A stretch of 64,000 nt of DNA from an uncultured Sphingomonas sp. (GCF_913774285.1 NZ_CAJYHX010000031.1:62001-126000); one strand, 5' to 3'; counted from the stretch's first letter, positions 33,102 through 41,268 are shown. A program made the numbers and translations. The notes: generated by a model not told the origin, from the sequence alone.

Positions 33102-33593
33102 CTACCGCAGCACCCCGAACCGCGCACTCGCCAGATGGTGCGCATGGCAGATCGCCACCGCGAGCGCGTCCGCCGCATCGGCCCCGACGATCTTCACCCC
33201 CGGCAGCAGCCGCGAGACCATCGCATGGACCTGCTCCTTGTCGGCATTGCCCACGCCGACAACGGACTTCTTGACCGTGCTCGGCTTGTACTCGCCCACA
33301 TCAATCCCCACCCGCGCGGCGGCGCATAGCACCACCCCGCGCGCCTGGCCGAGCTTGAGCGTCGACTGCGCGTTGGAATTGACGAACACTTCCTCGACCG
33401 CCGCCGCCTCGGGCGCATGATCGGCGATCAGCGCAGCGAGCATCGCATCGAGATGGGCAAGACGGCGCGGGAGCGAGGCCTTGGTGTCGGTGACCAGCTT
33501 GCCATGCGCGACATGGCCGAGCCGGTTCCCCTCTGCCCGGATCAGCCCCCAGCCGGTGGTCCCCAGGCCGGGATCGAGGCCAAGGATGATCAC
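33102..33593 (-). CDS. ruvC: Crossover junction endodeoxyribonuclease RuvC
   Basis: Resolves Holliday junctions in recombination and repair together with RuvAB. The RNase H-like fold shows its acidic residues in ILGLDPGLGTTGWG, VEEVFVNSNAQSTLKLGQARG and the C-terminal DAADALAVAICHAHH. The start is a GTG at 33593 that begins the first beta-strand; an upstream extension in this frame is encoded only by the adjoining repeat element. The ribosome-binding sequence GGGGACG lies inside that element's edge. ruvA and ruvB are not in the window. Confidence 0.95.
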   Translation of the reverse strand: MIILGLDPGLGTTGWGLIRAEGNRLGHVAHGKLVTDTKASLPRRLAHLDAMLAALIADHAPEAAAVEEVFVNSNAQSTLKLGQARGVVLCAAARVGIDVGEYKPSTVKKSVVGVGNADKEQVHAMVSRLLPGVKIVGADAADALAVAICHAHHLASARFGVLR

Positions 33594-33598
33594 AGATC

Positions 33599-33723
33599 GT
33601 CCCCGGCACGGGGAGGGGGACCAGCCGAAGGCTGGTGGAGGGGGCTCTCCACCAGCGAGTACCTTGGGGAAGCCCCCCTCCACCACCGCTTCGCGGCGGT
33701 CCCCCTCCCCGTTCCGGGGAGGA
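33599..33723. repeat. Type C intergenic inverted-repeat element (copy 1)
   Basis: Long inverted repeat with outer arms CCCCGGCACGGGGAGGGGGACC and GGTCCCCCTCCCCGTTCCGG and inner arms around GGTGGAGGGGG/CCCCCTCCACCACC. It fills the yebC-ruvC gap within one operon, ending 5 bases from the ruvC start. A close copy lies at 43.6 kb. Confidence 0.9.
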
Positions 33724-33732
33724 GCGAGAAGA

Positions 33733-34476
33733 TCAACCCAGCTTCTCCATCACGTCGTCCGGGATCTCGTAATTCCCCCACACGGTCTGGACGTCGTCGT
33801 CATCATCCAGCGCGTCGAGCAGCTTGAACAGCGTCGTGGCGTCGTCGGCGCCCACGGTCACCATGGTCTGCGGCCGCCAGGCGAGCTTGGCGCCCTCGGA
33901 TTCGCCGAGCACCGGCTCCAGCGCCTTCGCGACTTCGTGCAGGTCGCCCTGCGCGGTCCAGATCTCGTGGCCGTCCTCGCTGCTGGTCACGTCCTCGGCG
34001 CCCGCTTCCAGCGCCGCCTCGAACACCTTCTCGGCGTCGCCGGCGCTCGCCGGGTAGGAGATCAGGCCCAGACGATCGAAGCCGTGGCTCACCGAGCCGG
34101 CGGTGCCCAGGTTGCCGCCGTTCTTCGACACCGCGGTGCGCACATTCGTGGCGGTGCGGTTGCGATTGTCGGTCAGCGCCTCGATGATCAGCGACACGCC
34201 CGCCGGGCCGAAGCCCTCGTAGCGGATCTCTTCGTAGTTATCGCCCTCGCCCTTGCTCGCCTTGTCGATCGCGCGCTGGATATTGTCCTTGGGCATCGAC
34301 TGCGCCTTGGCGGCGTTGATCGCGGCGCGCAGGCGCGGGTTCATGTCCGGGTCCGGCAGACCCATCTTTGCCGCCACGGTGATTTCGCGGCTGAGCTTGG
34401 AGAACATCGCCGAGCGCTTCTTATCCTGCGCGCCCTTGCGGTGCATGATGTTCTTGAATTTGGAATGGCCTGCCAT
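33733..34476 (-). CDS. yebC: YebC/PmpR-family probable transcriptional/translation regulator
   Basis: DUF28 protein of 247 residues with the conserved N-terminus MAGHSKFKNIMHRKGAQDKKR and the core DNIQRAIDKASKG...YEGFGPAGVSLIIEALTDNRNRT. Family members bind DNA as regulators (PmpR), and some are reported to relieve ribosome stalling. It is upstream of ruvC on the same strand, the arrangement common in proteobacteria, here interrupted by a repeat element. Confidence 0.95.
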   Translation of the reverse strand: MAGHSKFKNIMHRKGAQDKKRSAMFSKLSREITVAAKMGLPDPDMNPRLRAAINAAKAQSMPKDNIQRAIDKASKGEGDNYEEIRYEGFGPAGVSLIIEALTDNRNRTATNVRTAVSKNGGNLGTAGSVSHGFDRLGLISYPASAGDAEKVFEAALEAGAEDVTSSEDGHEIWTAQGDLHEVAKALEPVLGESEGAKLAWRPQTMVTVGADDATTLFKLLDALDDDDDVQTVWGNYEIPDDVMEKLG

Positions 34477-34559
34477 GGTGAACCCGAACTGCCTGCGGTC
34501 TGGAGAAGGTGGAAAGCGCTCGCCTTAGCGCGGTTGGCCGGCGAGCGCCATCGCGGGGC

Positions 34560-34796
34560 TCAGATGCCCAGCGCCTGCTTGTAGGTTTCGAGCAGCATCT
34601 CGGCCTCTTCGCGGTGATGCTTTTCCATCTTCCGCAGGCGGACGATGGTGCGCATCGTCTTCACGTCGAAGCCGGTCGACTTGGCTTCGGCATAGACGTC
34701 CTTGATGTCGTCGGCGATGCCCTTCTTCTCCTCTTCGAGACGCTCGACACGCTCGATCAGGAGGCGGAGCTGCTCGGCGGAAATATTGTCGGACAT
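34560..34796 (-). CDS. gapR: GapR-family nucleoid-associated protein (DUF2312/UPF0335)
   Basis: Small alphaproteobacterial DNA-binding protein of 78 residues. The sequence LLIERVERLEEEKKGIADDIKDVYAEAKSTGFDVKTMRTIVRLRKME follows the Caulobacter GapR pattern: an N-terminal coiled-coil helix, then basic helices. GapR forms a tetrameric clamp around overtwisted DNA ahead of replication and transcription and stimulates type II topoisomerases. The start is ATG 34796. It lies upstream of yebC on the same strand with an 83-base gap. Confidence 0.9.
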   Translation of the reverse strand: MSDNISAEQLRLLIERVERLEEEKKGIADDIKDVYAEAKSTGFDVKTMRTIVRLRKMEKHHREEAEMLLETYKQALGI

Positions 34797-34922
34797 GGGT
34801 GTTCTAGCTCCTGAAGCATGGGATCGGACGAGGCACGCCGCGCGGGAGTCGCGCAGGTCGGATCGCCCGAAGGGAATGGAATCCAGCGGGCCCTGTACGC
34901 CAGCCGGCGCTTCCGCTCAACC

Positions 34923-36248
34923 TTAGTCCTGCGGGAAGACCTGCCGCTTGCCGCCCAGCTTGTGCACCACGCCGGCGCGCACCACCGTGTCGACATGCTC
35001 CAGCACCGTCACGTCCTGCAGCGGATCGCCGGCCACCGCGATCAGGTCCGCCGCCTTGCCCGGTTCCAGCGAGCCGAGCTGGTCCTTGCGGCCGAGCGCA
35101 TCGGCGGCATCCAGCGTCGCCGCGCGAATCGCGCCCGCCGGGGTGAGGCCGGCGCGGACGAGCAGCGCGAATTCCTTGGCATTCTCGCCGTGGCGCGACA
35201 CGCCGGTATCGGTGCCGAAGGCAACCTTCACCCCCGCCTTGATCGCCTTGGCGTGGCTTGCCGCTGCAGCAGCGGCCGCCGCTTCGGCCTTGGGGATCGT
35301 CGCAGGCGGGAGCTTACCGGCGCGGGCATTGGCGAGCGCGGTGACCGGGGCGATCATCGTCGGCACCAGCCAGGTGCCGTGCGCCTTCATCGCGGCGATG
35401 GTGGCGTCGTCCAGAAAGCTGCCATGCTCGATCGAATCGGCCCCCGCCTCCACCGCCCCGCGCACGCCCTCCGCCGCATGGGCGTGGACCGCGACGCGGC
35501 GACCGAAGGCATGCGCCGTCTCGACGATCGCCTTCATCTCCTCGTCGGACATCTGCTTGCCCAGGCCGCCCGCGACGTTGGAGAGCACGCCGCCGGTCGC
35601 GGCGAACTTGATCACCTGCGCGCCGAGCCCGATCTGCTGGCGGACCGCGCGGCGGCAATCGTCGGCGCCGTCGCAGGTGTTGATCTGGCGGTGCGCCACT
35701 GCCTCGGCGAATTCCTCCGCGAGCCCGTTGGTGCCGTCGCCATGCCCGCCCGAGACCGAGATCATCCGCCCGGCATTGACGATTCGCGGCCCCGCGATCG
35801 CGCCGCGCTCCACCGCATCGCGCAGCGCCCGGATCGCACGCGGGTTGCTGCCCAGATCGCGGACGGTGGTGAAACCCGCTTCCAGGTCGCGCCGAGCATC
35901 CTCGATGCCGATGACGAATTCGTCCGCCTCGTCCTCGGTGAGCGCGTTCATCCGCTCCTTCACCGGGTCGCCCTCGGAGAAGAGGTGGACGTGCAGGTCG
36001 ATCAGCCCTGGCAGCACGAACTTGTCGCGCAGGTCGACCAGGGTCGCCCCTGCCTCGGGCACGACGAAGCCGTCGCGCACCTCGGCGACCTTGCCGTCGC
36101 GCAGGATCAGGGTGCTATTGCCGCGCGGCGCCTGGCCGGGCTTGTCCAGCAACCGCCCGGCCTGGACATAGGTGACCCTGGAGGAAGACTGGGCAAGGGC
36201 GGGAACGGCCACGGAACAGGCCAGCGTGGCCAGCAACAACGTCTTCAT
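34923..36248 (-). CDS. Secreted amidohydrolase (Xaa-Pro/imidazolonepropionase-like)
   Basis: Exported metal-dependent hydrolase of 441 residues with a signal peptide at 1-19 (ending VPALAQ). Metal ligands are visible in sequence: DLHVHL, the bridging Lys in VIKFAATGG, VHAHAAEG, SIEHGSFLDD and FGTDTGVSRHG. The N- and C-terminal beta-sandwich pieces (VDLRDKFVLPGLID; GSLEPGKAADLIAV) are typical of the superfamily. Close relatives cleave dipeptides such as Xaa-Pro or Xaa-Arg. It is not the missing L-fuconolactonase by motif, since that enzyme belongs to a different amidohydrolase branch. Confidence 0.88.
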   Translation of the reverse strand: MKTLLLATLACSVAVPALAQSSSRVTYVQAGRLLDKPGQAPRGNSTLILRDGKVAEVRDGFVVPEAGATLVDLRDKFVLPGLIDLHVHLFSEGDPVKERMNALTEDEADEFVIGIEDARRDLEAGFTTVRDLGSNPRAIRALRDAVERGAIAGPRIVNAGRMISVSGGHGDGTNGLAEEFAEAVAHRQINTCDGADDCRRAVRQQIGLGAQVIKFAATGGVLSNVAGGLGKQMSDEEMKAIVETAHAFGRRVAVHAHAAEGVRGAVEAGADSIEHGSFLDDATIAAMKAHGTWLVPTMIAPVTALANARAGKLPPATIPKAEAAAAAAAASHAKAIKAGVKVAFGTDTGVSRHGENAKEFALLVRAGLTPAGAIRAATLDAADALGRKDQLGSLEPGKAADLIAVAGDPLQDVTVLEHVDTVVRAGVVHKLGGKRQVFPQD

Positions 36249-36287
36249 TCCCGTCTCCCCCTGTCGCGCCCCCGATTCAGGCCCGCC

Positions 36288-36662
36288 TCAGGCGTGGGGG
36301 TCGGTCATGCTGGGAGGATCACTGGCCGGGAAGCTCTCGTCAAGCGCCTCGTCGAGCTCCGCGTCGCGGCCCTCGTTCTTCTTCAGGCTCTCTTCCATCC
36401 GCGCCAATTGCTCAGGGCTCGCCTCGCTCTGGTACTTCGCCTTCCACTCGGATTGCTCCATCCCATAGACGATTCGGCGGGCATCGGCCTTGGCGATGCT
36501 GGGGTCGGCTTCGTGGATCCAGTCGCCCAGGCAGTTCCGGCAGAAGCCCGAAAGCCCCATCAGATCAATGTTCTGGGCATCGTGCCGGTGGCGCAGATGG
36601 CGCACCAGCCGGCGGAACGCTTTGGCCGCTGTTGCGTCGTCCAGGCGATCAAGTTCATCCAT
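36288..36662 (-). CDS. DUF1244 protein with C-terminal FPASDPPS tail
   Basis: A 124-residue protein. The first ~75 residues are DUF1244: AFRRLVRHLRHRHDAQNIDLMGLSGFCRNCLGDW followed by DARRIVYGM and EWKAKYQ, with a CxxC pair in FCRNCL. The final ~35 residues are a separate acidic segment ending ELDEALDESFPASDPPSMT. That short tail motif recurs on otherwise unrelated small proteobacterial proteins. No function is established for either part. The gene is divergent from pyk, with a 72-base gap containing a candidate promoter. Confidence 0.88.
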   Translation of the reverse strand: MDELDRLDDATAAKAFRRLVRHLRHRHDAQNIDLMGLSGFCRNCLGDWIHEADPSIAKADARRIVYGMEQSEWKAKYQSEASPEQLARMEESLKKNEGRDAELDEALDESFPASDPPSMTDPHA

Positions 36663-36677
36663 TCGGCACCTCCGGAG

Positions 36678-36705
36678 TTGATGTTAACGCATTTGGGGCT
36701 AGAGG
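36678..36705 (+). promoter_or_regulatory. Candidate promoter for pyk
   Basis: TTGATG, a 16-base spacer and TAGAGG, ending 29 bases before the pyk start in the short pyk/DUF1244 divergent gap. The -10-like hexamer is the same as that proposed for the cyclophilin gene. Motif and spacing evidence only. Confidence 0.4.
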
Positions 36706-36734
36706 CGGGCACGCACAAGCCGAGGAAGACAACG

Positions 36735-38204
36735 ATGACACAGGCGATCTCCCCCCGCTCGCGCAAGGTGCGCGTCCTGGCAACTTTGGGACCCGCCAGC
36801 GCGTCCCCCGAAATGATCGAGAAGCTGTTCCGCGCCGGCGCCGATGCGTTCCGCATCAATATGAGCCATGGCGACCAGGCCTCGAAGATCCCGCTGTTCG
36901 AGGCGATCCGCGCGATGGAGGCGACCACGGGTCGCCCGACCACGATCCTGGCCGACCTTCAGGGGCCGAAGCTGCGCGTCGGCAAGTTCGCCGAGGGCAA
37001 GGTGATGCTGGTCACCGGCCACCAGTTCACGCTCGACCGTGATCCCACGCCCGGCGACGCCACCCGCGTCGAGCTGCCGCACCGCGAGATCTTCGAAGCC
37101 GCGCATGCCGATGCGCGGCTGCTGCTCGACGACGGCAAGCTGGTGTTGCGCGTGACCGACGTGGCGCCGGACCGGCTGACCACGATCGTCGAAGTCGGCG
37201 GCCCCTTGTCGAACAACAAGGGCCTCAACGTGCCCGACATGGTGCTGCCGCTCGCCGCGCTCACCGAGAAGGACCGCAGCGACCTCAGCTTCGCGGTGGA
37301 GCAGGGTGCCGACTGGATCGCGCTCAGCTTCGTCCAGCGTCCGGAGGATCTGATGGAAGCCCGCCGCCTGATCGGCGGCAAGGCGGCCCTGCTCGCCAAG
37401 ATCGAGAAGCCGAGCGCCATTGCCCGCCTCGAGGAAATCCTCGAGCAGTGCGACGGCGTGATGGTGGCCCGCGGCGATCTCGGAGTCGAGCTGCCGCCGC
37501 AGACCGTGCCACCGCTGCAGAAGCGCATTGTCGAATCGGCGCGCCGCCTGGGCCGCCCGGTGATCGTCGCGACGCAGATGCTTGAATCGATGATCGAGAG
37601 CCCCTCGCCCACGCGCGCCGAAGTCTCGGACGTGGCGACCGCGGTCTATGACGGCGCCGACGCGATCATGCTCTCGGCCGAAAGCGCTGCGGGCAAGTGG
37701 CCGATCGAATCGGTGTCGATGATGAACTCGATCGCCGATGCGGTGGAGCGCGATCCCGCGCATGGCGACCGCGTCCACTTCACCGTCACCAAGCCCGATC
37801 CGACGACCGCCGACGCACTGGCCGAAGCGGCGAAGAACATCGCGGCGACGGTGTCGGCCTCGGCGATCATCTGCTTCACCAGCTCGGGCTCGACCGCACG
37901 CCGCATCGCCCGCGAGCGGCCGCTGGTGCCGATCCTGGTGCTGACCCCCGAGCGCGAAACCGCGCGCCGCCTGGGCCTGCTCTGGGGCACCCATGCGGTG
38001 AACACCCGCGACGTCGATTCGTTCGAGGAAATGGTCGCCAAGGCCAAGCGCATGGCGCTGCGCCACGGCCTCGCCAAGGCCGGCGACCGGGTGATCGTCT
38101 GCGCCGGCGTGCCGTTCAAGACGCCGGGTTCGACCAACGTGCTCCACGTGGTGACGCTGCTCGGCGACGAGCTGACCAGCTACACGGGTCCGGAAGGGAA
38201 CTGA
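36735..38204 (+). CDS. pyk: Pyruvate kinase
   Basis: Transfers phosphate from phosphoenolpyruvate to ADP, giving pyruvate and ATP in lower glycolysis/Entner-Doudoroff. The 489-residue protein has RVLATLGPASASPEMI, RINMSHGD, DLQGPKLRVG, the catalytic Lys/Glu region LLAKIEKPSAIARLEEI, MVARGDLGVELP and VIVATQMLESMIESPSPTRAE. ATG 36735 with GAGGAAG upstream begins the conserved sequence. A much longer open frame continues upstream but is non-coding-strand artefact. Convergent ccmB lies beyond a type D repeat. Confidence 0.98.
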   Translation: MTQAISPRSRKVRVLATLGPASASPEMIEKLFRAGADAFRINMSHGDQASKIPLFEAIRAMEATTGRPTTILADLQGPKLRVGKFAEGKVMLVTGHQFTLDRDPTPGDATRVELPHREIFEAAHADARLLLDDGKLVLRVTDVAPDRLTTIVEVGGPLSNNKGLNVPDMVLPLAALTEKDRSDLSFAVEQGADWIALSFVQRPEDLMEARRLIGGKAALLAKIEKPSAIARLEEILEQCDGVMVARGDLGVELPPQTVPPLQKRIVESARRLGRPVIVATQMLESMIESPSPTRAEVSDVATAVYDGADAIMLSAESAAGKWPIESVSMMNSIADAVERDPAHGDRVHFTVTKPDPTTADALAEAAKNIAATVSASAIICFTSSGSTARRIARERPLVPILVLTPERETARRLGLLWGTHAVNTRDVDSFEEMVAKAKRMALRHGLAKAGDRVIVCAGVPFKTPGSTNVLHVVTLLGDELTSYTGPEGN

Positions 38205-38211
38205 GCCCTGC

Positions 38212-38343
38212 AATCTTCCCCCTCCAGGGGGAGGTGGCGCGCGCCGCGCGACAGAAGGGGAGGTCCGCGACCAACTAGCGGTTCGACATCCTCCCCCTCC
38301 GTCAGGCTCCGCCTGACACCTCCCCCTGGCGGGGGAGGATTGG
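38212..38343. repeat. Type D intergenic inverted-repeat element
   Basis: Outer arms AATCTTCCCCCTCCAGGGGGAGGT and the matching ACCTCCCCCTGGCGGGGGAGGATT, with an internal GTCAGGCTCCGCCTGAC hairpin. It lies between convergent pyk and ccmB. Confidence 0.88.
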
Positions 38344-38347
38344 GGGA

Positions 38348-38983
38348 CTACCCCCGCCCCATCCGTATCGCCGCACCGGCGACGAAGGGGCATCCTGCCA
38401 CCAAGAGCAAGCTTATCGCCGCGAGCAGCTTGATCGCGCCGGGCTCGCCGCCAGTGGCACCGGCACCGAAGATCAGCAGCGGCACCGCGAAGGGCAGCAT
38501 CACCAGCCCCGCCAGCGCGCCCGCCCCGCGCAACCCCGCCACCAGGGCCGCCGTCGCCACGCCCAGCGCCGCGAGACCTGGCGTGCCGATCGCCAGCCCA
38601 AGCAGGATCGTTCCCAGCGCCGTACCGGGCACGTGCAGCAACGCCGCCGCCACGCAGGTCGCGGCGAGCAGCGCGGGGCCAAAGCCCAGCCAGTGTCCGA
38701 GCATCTTCGCCGCCGCGATGCCGCTATCGGAATAGCCCCGCACCACCAGCTGATCGAGCACCCCGCTCTCGGCATCGGGCGTCACCAGCCGCTCGACTGG
38801 CAGCAGCGAGGCGAGCAGCGCCGCCGCCCAGATCACCCCGCCGCCGATGCGTGCCAGCAGCCGTCCGTCGGGCCCCACCGCGAAGGGAAACAGAATCGCG
38901 ACGAGGAGGAAGAAGGCGATCGGCAGCACCAGCCCGCCGCTGCTCCATGCCCGCCGCAGTTCGCGCCACACGAGCGCGATCAC
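38348..38983 (-). CDS. ccmB: Heme exporter protein CcmB
   Basis: Membrane subunit of the CcmAB ABC transporter used in cytochrome c maturation (system I), which releases holo-CcmE. The 211-residue protein has about six hydrophobic helices. The family segments are FPFAVGPD, IWAAALLASLLPVERL and PDAESGVLDQLVVRG, with a final GCPFVAGAAIR. The start is a GTG overlapping the ccmA stop (GTGA). ccmC and the rest of the pathway are not adjacent. Confidence 0.92.
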   Translation of the reverse strand: MIALVWRELRRAWSSGGLVLPIAFFLLVAILFPFAVGPDGRLLARIGGGVIWAAALLASLLPVERLVTPDAESGVLDQLVVRGYSDSGIAAAKMLGHWLGFGPALLAATCVAAALLHVPGTALGTILLGLAIGTPGLAALGVATAALVAGLRGAGALAGLVMLPFAVPLLIFGAGATGGEPGAIKLLAAISLLLVAGCPFVAGAAIRMGRG

Positions 38984-39549
38984 AGCGCGATCTCCTGCGC
39001 GTCCGGCAGCGCGATCGGCTGGTGCGTCGCGACCAGCACGATGCCGCCGCCTGCGCGATGCGCCGCGATCCGCGCTTCCAGCATCGCGATCGAGGTCAGG
39101 TCGAGCCCGTTGGCGGGTTCGTCGAGCAGCCACGTCGGCGCCGCGCTCGCCAGCACCCGCGCGAAGGCCGCGCGCCGCCGCTGGCCGGTCGAGAGCAGCC
39201 GCACCGGCACATCGGCGATGTCGGCCAGCCCCACAGCCTTGAGCGCTTCGTCGACCGCGTCCGCTCGACCGTCGAGCCCCGCCCAGAAACCGAGTGCACC
39301 GGCCAATGTCCGTTCCGCATCCAGCGCCGCGGTCTCGCTGAGCAGCGCCCGCGCGCCCTCCCCCGTCACCTGCCCACCGAGCGGCGCGAGCAGCCCCGCA
39401 GCGATGCGGATCAGGCTCGACTTGCCGACGCCGTTGGGCCCGAGCACCAGCCCGGCCTCGCCGGGCGCGAGCGCGAAGGACAGCTCCTCGAACAGGATCC
39501 GCCCCCCGCGCAGGCAGGTCACGGCGTCAAAGGCAAGGCCGGGGGTCAA
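38980..39549 (-). CDS. ccmA: Heme exporter ATP-binding protein CcmA
   Basis: ATPase of the CcmAB complex, 189 residues. Walker A is GPNGVGKSSL, the signature is the variant LSTGQRRR, and Walker B is WLLDEPANGLDL, all as in CcmA, which is shorter than generic ABC ATPases. The start is a TTG at 39549 overlapping the stop of the upstream metallopeptidase (TTGA), consistent with translational coupling of three genes. Energises release of heme-loaded CcmE at the periplasmic side. Confidence 0.92.
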   Translation of the reverse strand: MTPGLAFDAVTCLRGGRILFEELSFALAPGEAGLVLGPNGVGKSSLIRIAAGLLAPLGGQVTGEGARALLSETAALDAERTLAGALGFWAGLDGRADAVDEALKAVGLADIADVPVRLLSTGQRRRAAFARVLASAAPTWLLDEPANGLDLTSIAMLEARIAAHRAGGGIVLVATHQPIALPDAQEIAL

Positions 39550-39950
39550 TCGGCGGCGTCTTCCAGCGCGTGCATGTCGTCGTCGGACAGGCCGAAATGG
39601 TGGCCGACCTCGTGGACCACGACATGGTGGACCAGCCGTTCGAGCGATTCTCCGCTCTCCACCCATTCGTCGAGGATGGCGCGGCGATAGAGATGGATGC
39701 GATCGGGCAGACCGCCCGAATCGAATGCCGATTTCTCGCCGATCGGCTGACCATGGTAGAGGCCGCTCAAGCCGAACGGATCGTCGATGCCGAGCGCGTC
39801 AAGCGTCTCGTCGTCAGCGAACTCTTCGACCAGCAGCACCACGTCGGCGAGGTGCGGCTGGAAGGGCGCGGGGATGCGCGCCAGCGCGGCGCGGGCGAGG
39901 CGCTCGATCAGGGCGGCATCGGGGGCGAAGGTTGGCGCTTGCTCCGGCAT
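39546..39950 (-). CDS. Zincin-like metallopeptidase family protein (DUF1025-type)
   Basis: A 134-residue protein with a zinc-binding HEVGHHFGLSDDDMHALE (HExxHxxG plus downstream Glu) near the C-terminus, the hallmark of the minimal zincin group. The N-terminal half includes a conserved acidic strand VVLLVEEFADDETLDALGID. Family structures look like proteases but substrates are unknown. ATG 39950 is chosen; an ATG four codons upstream is possible. It is the first gene of a coupled run with ccmA and ccmB. Confidence 0.87.
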   Translation of the reverse strand: MPEQAPTFAPDAALIERLARAALARIPAPFQPHLADVVLLVEEFADDETLDALGIDDPFGLSGLYHGQPIGEKSAFDSGGLPDRIHLYRRAILDEWVESGESLERLVHHVVVHEVGHHFGLSDDDMHALEDAAD

Positions 39951-39998
39951 GGCCGAATGCATAGGCGGTTGAGCAGATACCGAGCAAGGAGGGGATAT

Positions 39999-40292
39999 AT
40001 GGTAGCGCGTTTGACCGACGGCCTGCGCGAGGAGTCGCTCGCGGCCCTGCCCGCCTGGAACTATGAGCCGGGTCGCGACGCCATCACCCGCCGCTTCCTG
40101 TTCGCCGATTTCACCGAGGCGTTCGGCTTCATGACCCGCGTCGCGCTGATCGCCGAGAAGGCGGACCATCATCCCGAATGGTCGAACGTGTGGAACCGGG
40201 TCGACATCCTGCTGACCACGCATGACGCGGGCGGGCTGTCGACGCGCGACCTGCAGCTGGCGGCTGCGATCGACGCGCTGGTGAAGGGGTAA
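39999..40292 (+). CDS. phhB: 4a-hydroxytetrahydrobiopterin dehydratase
   Basis: Pterin-4a-carbinolamine dehydratase that regenerates the pterin cofactor of aromatic amino-acid hydroxylases. At 97 residues it is standard size. The active-site signature is EKADHHPEWSNVWNRVDI followed by LTTHDAGGLSTRD. ATG 39999 has AAGGAGGGG six bases upstream. It is divergent from the metallopeptidase-ccmAB operon. No phenylalanine hydroxylase gene is seen here. Confidence 0.95.
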   Translation: MVARLTDGLREESLAALPAWNYEPGRDAITRRFLFADFTEAFGFMTRVALIAEKADHHPEWSNVWNRVDILLTTHDAGGLSTRDLQLAAAIDALVKG

Positions 40293-40320
40293 ACGGACGA
40301 GACGCTAGCGGCTCTTTCGC

Positions 40321-40472
40321 CCCCCTTCCGCTTGCGGGAGGGGACGGGGGAGGGTGCGTGAGGGAGGCGAGGGCTGACATCTCGAAGATGTACTGCTTGA
40401 CCGCCCCCCGCAGCGTCTCGCCCGCTTCCCTTACACACCCTCCCCTAACCCCTCCCGCAAGCGGAAGGGGGA
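40321..40472. repeat. Type E intergenic element with conserved core (copy 1)
   Basis: Terminal arms CCCCCTTCCGCTTGCGGGAGGGG and CCCCTCCCGCAAGCGGAAGGGGG pair. Between them is a non-palindromic core (GACATCTCGAAGATGTACTG ... CAGCGTCTCGCC) that recurs, reverse-complemented, in the element at 63.3 kb. It lies between convergent phhB and tonB. Confidence 0.9.
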
Positions 40473-40482
40473 ATTAAATTAC

Positions 40483-41268
40483 TCACTCCCCATCCGGCCG
40501 TTCGTAGAGATCCCAGCGATGCTCGCCGGTCACCGTATCGGCATAGGGCCGCCCGGCGGCGTCCTTGCTCGGCACATAGCGAAAGCGTTTCTGGATCAGC
40601 TTGCAGGTGGTCTCGTCGAGGTCGCGATTGCCGCTGCTCCGCGTGACGGTGCAGCTCGACACCCGCCCGTTCACGCCCACCACGAAGCGCAGCCCCACCG
40701 TGCCGCTCGCCCCGGCATCGAGCGCGGCGCGCGGATAATCGGCGTCGGAGATCCCGCCGCCGATCCAGCGCAGCGGCACCCCGCCCCCGCCGCCCGGCCC
40801 GTTGCCGCGGCCGCCGCTGCCGGTCCCTTCGCCCTCGCCGCCCGCACCGGTACCCGGTCCCGCGACCGGCGCGGCGCCGGAGGACGAATCGCTGGCCGTC
40901 GCTGGCGTAGGGGTCGTTATCATGGGGGGTGGCTGCAAGACGATCGGCGGAGGCGGCGCGACGACCTCGGTCGCCCGGGAAACGCGGTTGGGCGGCGCCG
41001 ACGCGCCTTCGGCCTTGGGCGCCGCGCGCCGCTTGGCGGGTTCGGGCGCGGGCGGCGGCGGGGGTGGCGGCACGTCGAAGCTGATCAGATTCGCGCCCGG
41101 ATCGGTGCGGACCACCGTCTGCGCCCGCAACCCTGCGAACAGAAGCGCCGCCAGCAGCGCCTCCACCGCGACCGCGGCGGCAGCCCCCCGTGCACGAGAG
41201 CCTCCGGAAATCACCGGAGTCGTCCCGATCGTTGCGGGTTCATGCAACCGAAATGTGGCATGGCACAT
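40483..41268 (-). CDS. TonB-family energy transducer
   Basis: Periplasm-spanning protein that passes proton-motive energy to TonB-dependent outer-membrane receptors. A cytosolic N-terminus and one transmembrane helix (~28-48, AAAVAVEALLAALLFAGL) lead into a Pro-rich linker (DVPPPPPPPAPEPAKRR) and a Gly-rich hinge. The C-terminal TonB domain contains YPRAALDAGASGTVGLRFVV and DLDETTCKLIQKRFRY. Length 261. No exbBD genes are adjacent, so it may be an accessory TonB. No clear ribosome-binding site precedes ATG 41268. Confidence 0.88.
   Translation of the reverse strand: MCHATFRLHEPATIGTTPVISGGSRARGAAAAVAVEALLAALLFAGLRAQTVVRTDPGANLISFDVPPPPPPPAPEPAKRRAAPKAEGASAPPNRVSRATEVVAPPPPIVLQPPPMITTPTPATASDSSSGAAPVAGPGTGAGGEGEGTGSGGRGNGPGGGGGVPLRWIGGGISDADYPRAALDAGASGTVGLRFVVGVNGRVSSCTVTRSSGNRDLDETTCKLIQKRFRYVPSKDAAGRPYADTVTGEHRWDLYERPDGE

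Noticed and set aside
33594..33686. A 31-residue N-terminal extension of RuvC
   Set aside because: The extension is encoded entirely by the type C repeat, while RuvC homologues begin at the ILGLDPG strand.
34923..36248. The secreted amidohydrolase as the missing L-fuconolactonase
   Set aside because: It has a signal peptide and the imidazolonepropionase/Xaa-Pro dipeptidase metal-site pattern, and is 8 kb from the fucose genes; the lactonase is a cytosolic enzyme of another amidohydrolase branch.
34818..36734. A 639-codon open frame continuous with and upstream of pyruvate kinase, suggesting a giant fusion protein
   Set aside because: It runs antisense to the signal-peptide-bearing amidohydrolase and DUF1244 genes and has arginine/histidine-rich, low-information sequence. 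pyk has its own ATG and ribosome-binding site. It is a by-product of high GC content.
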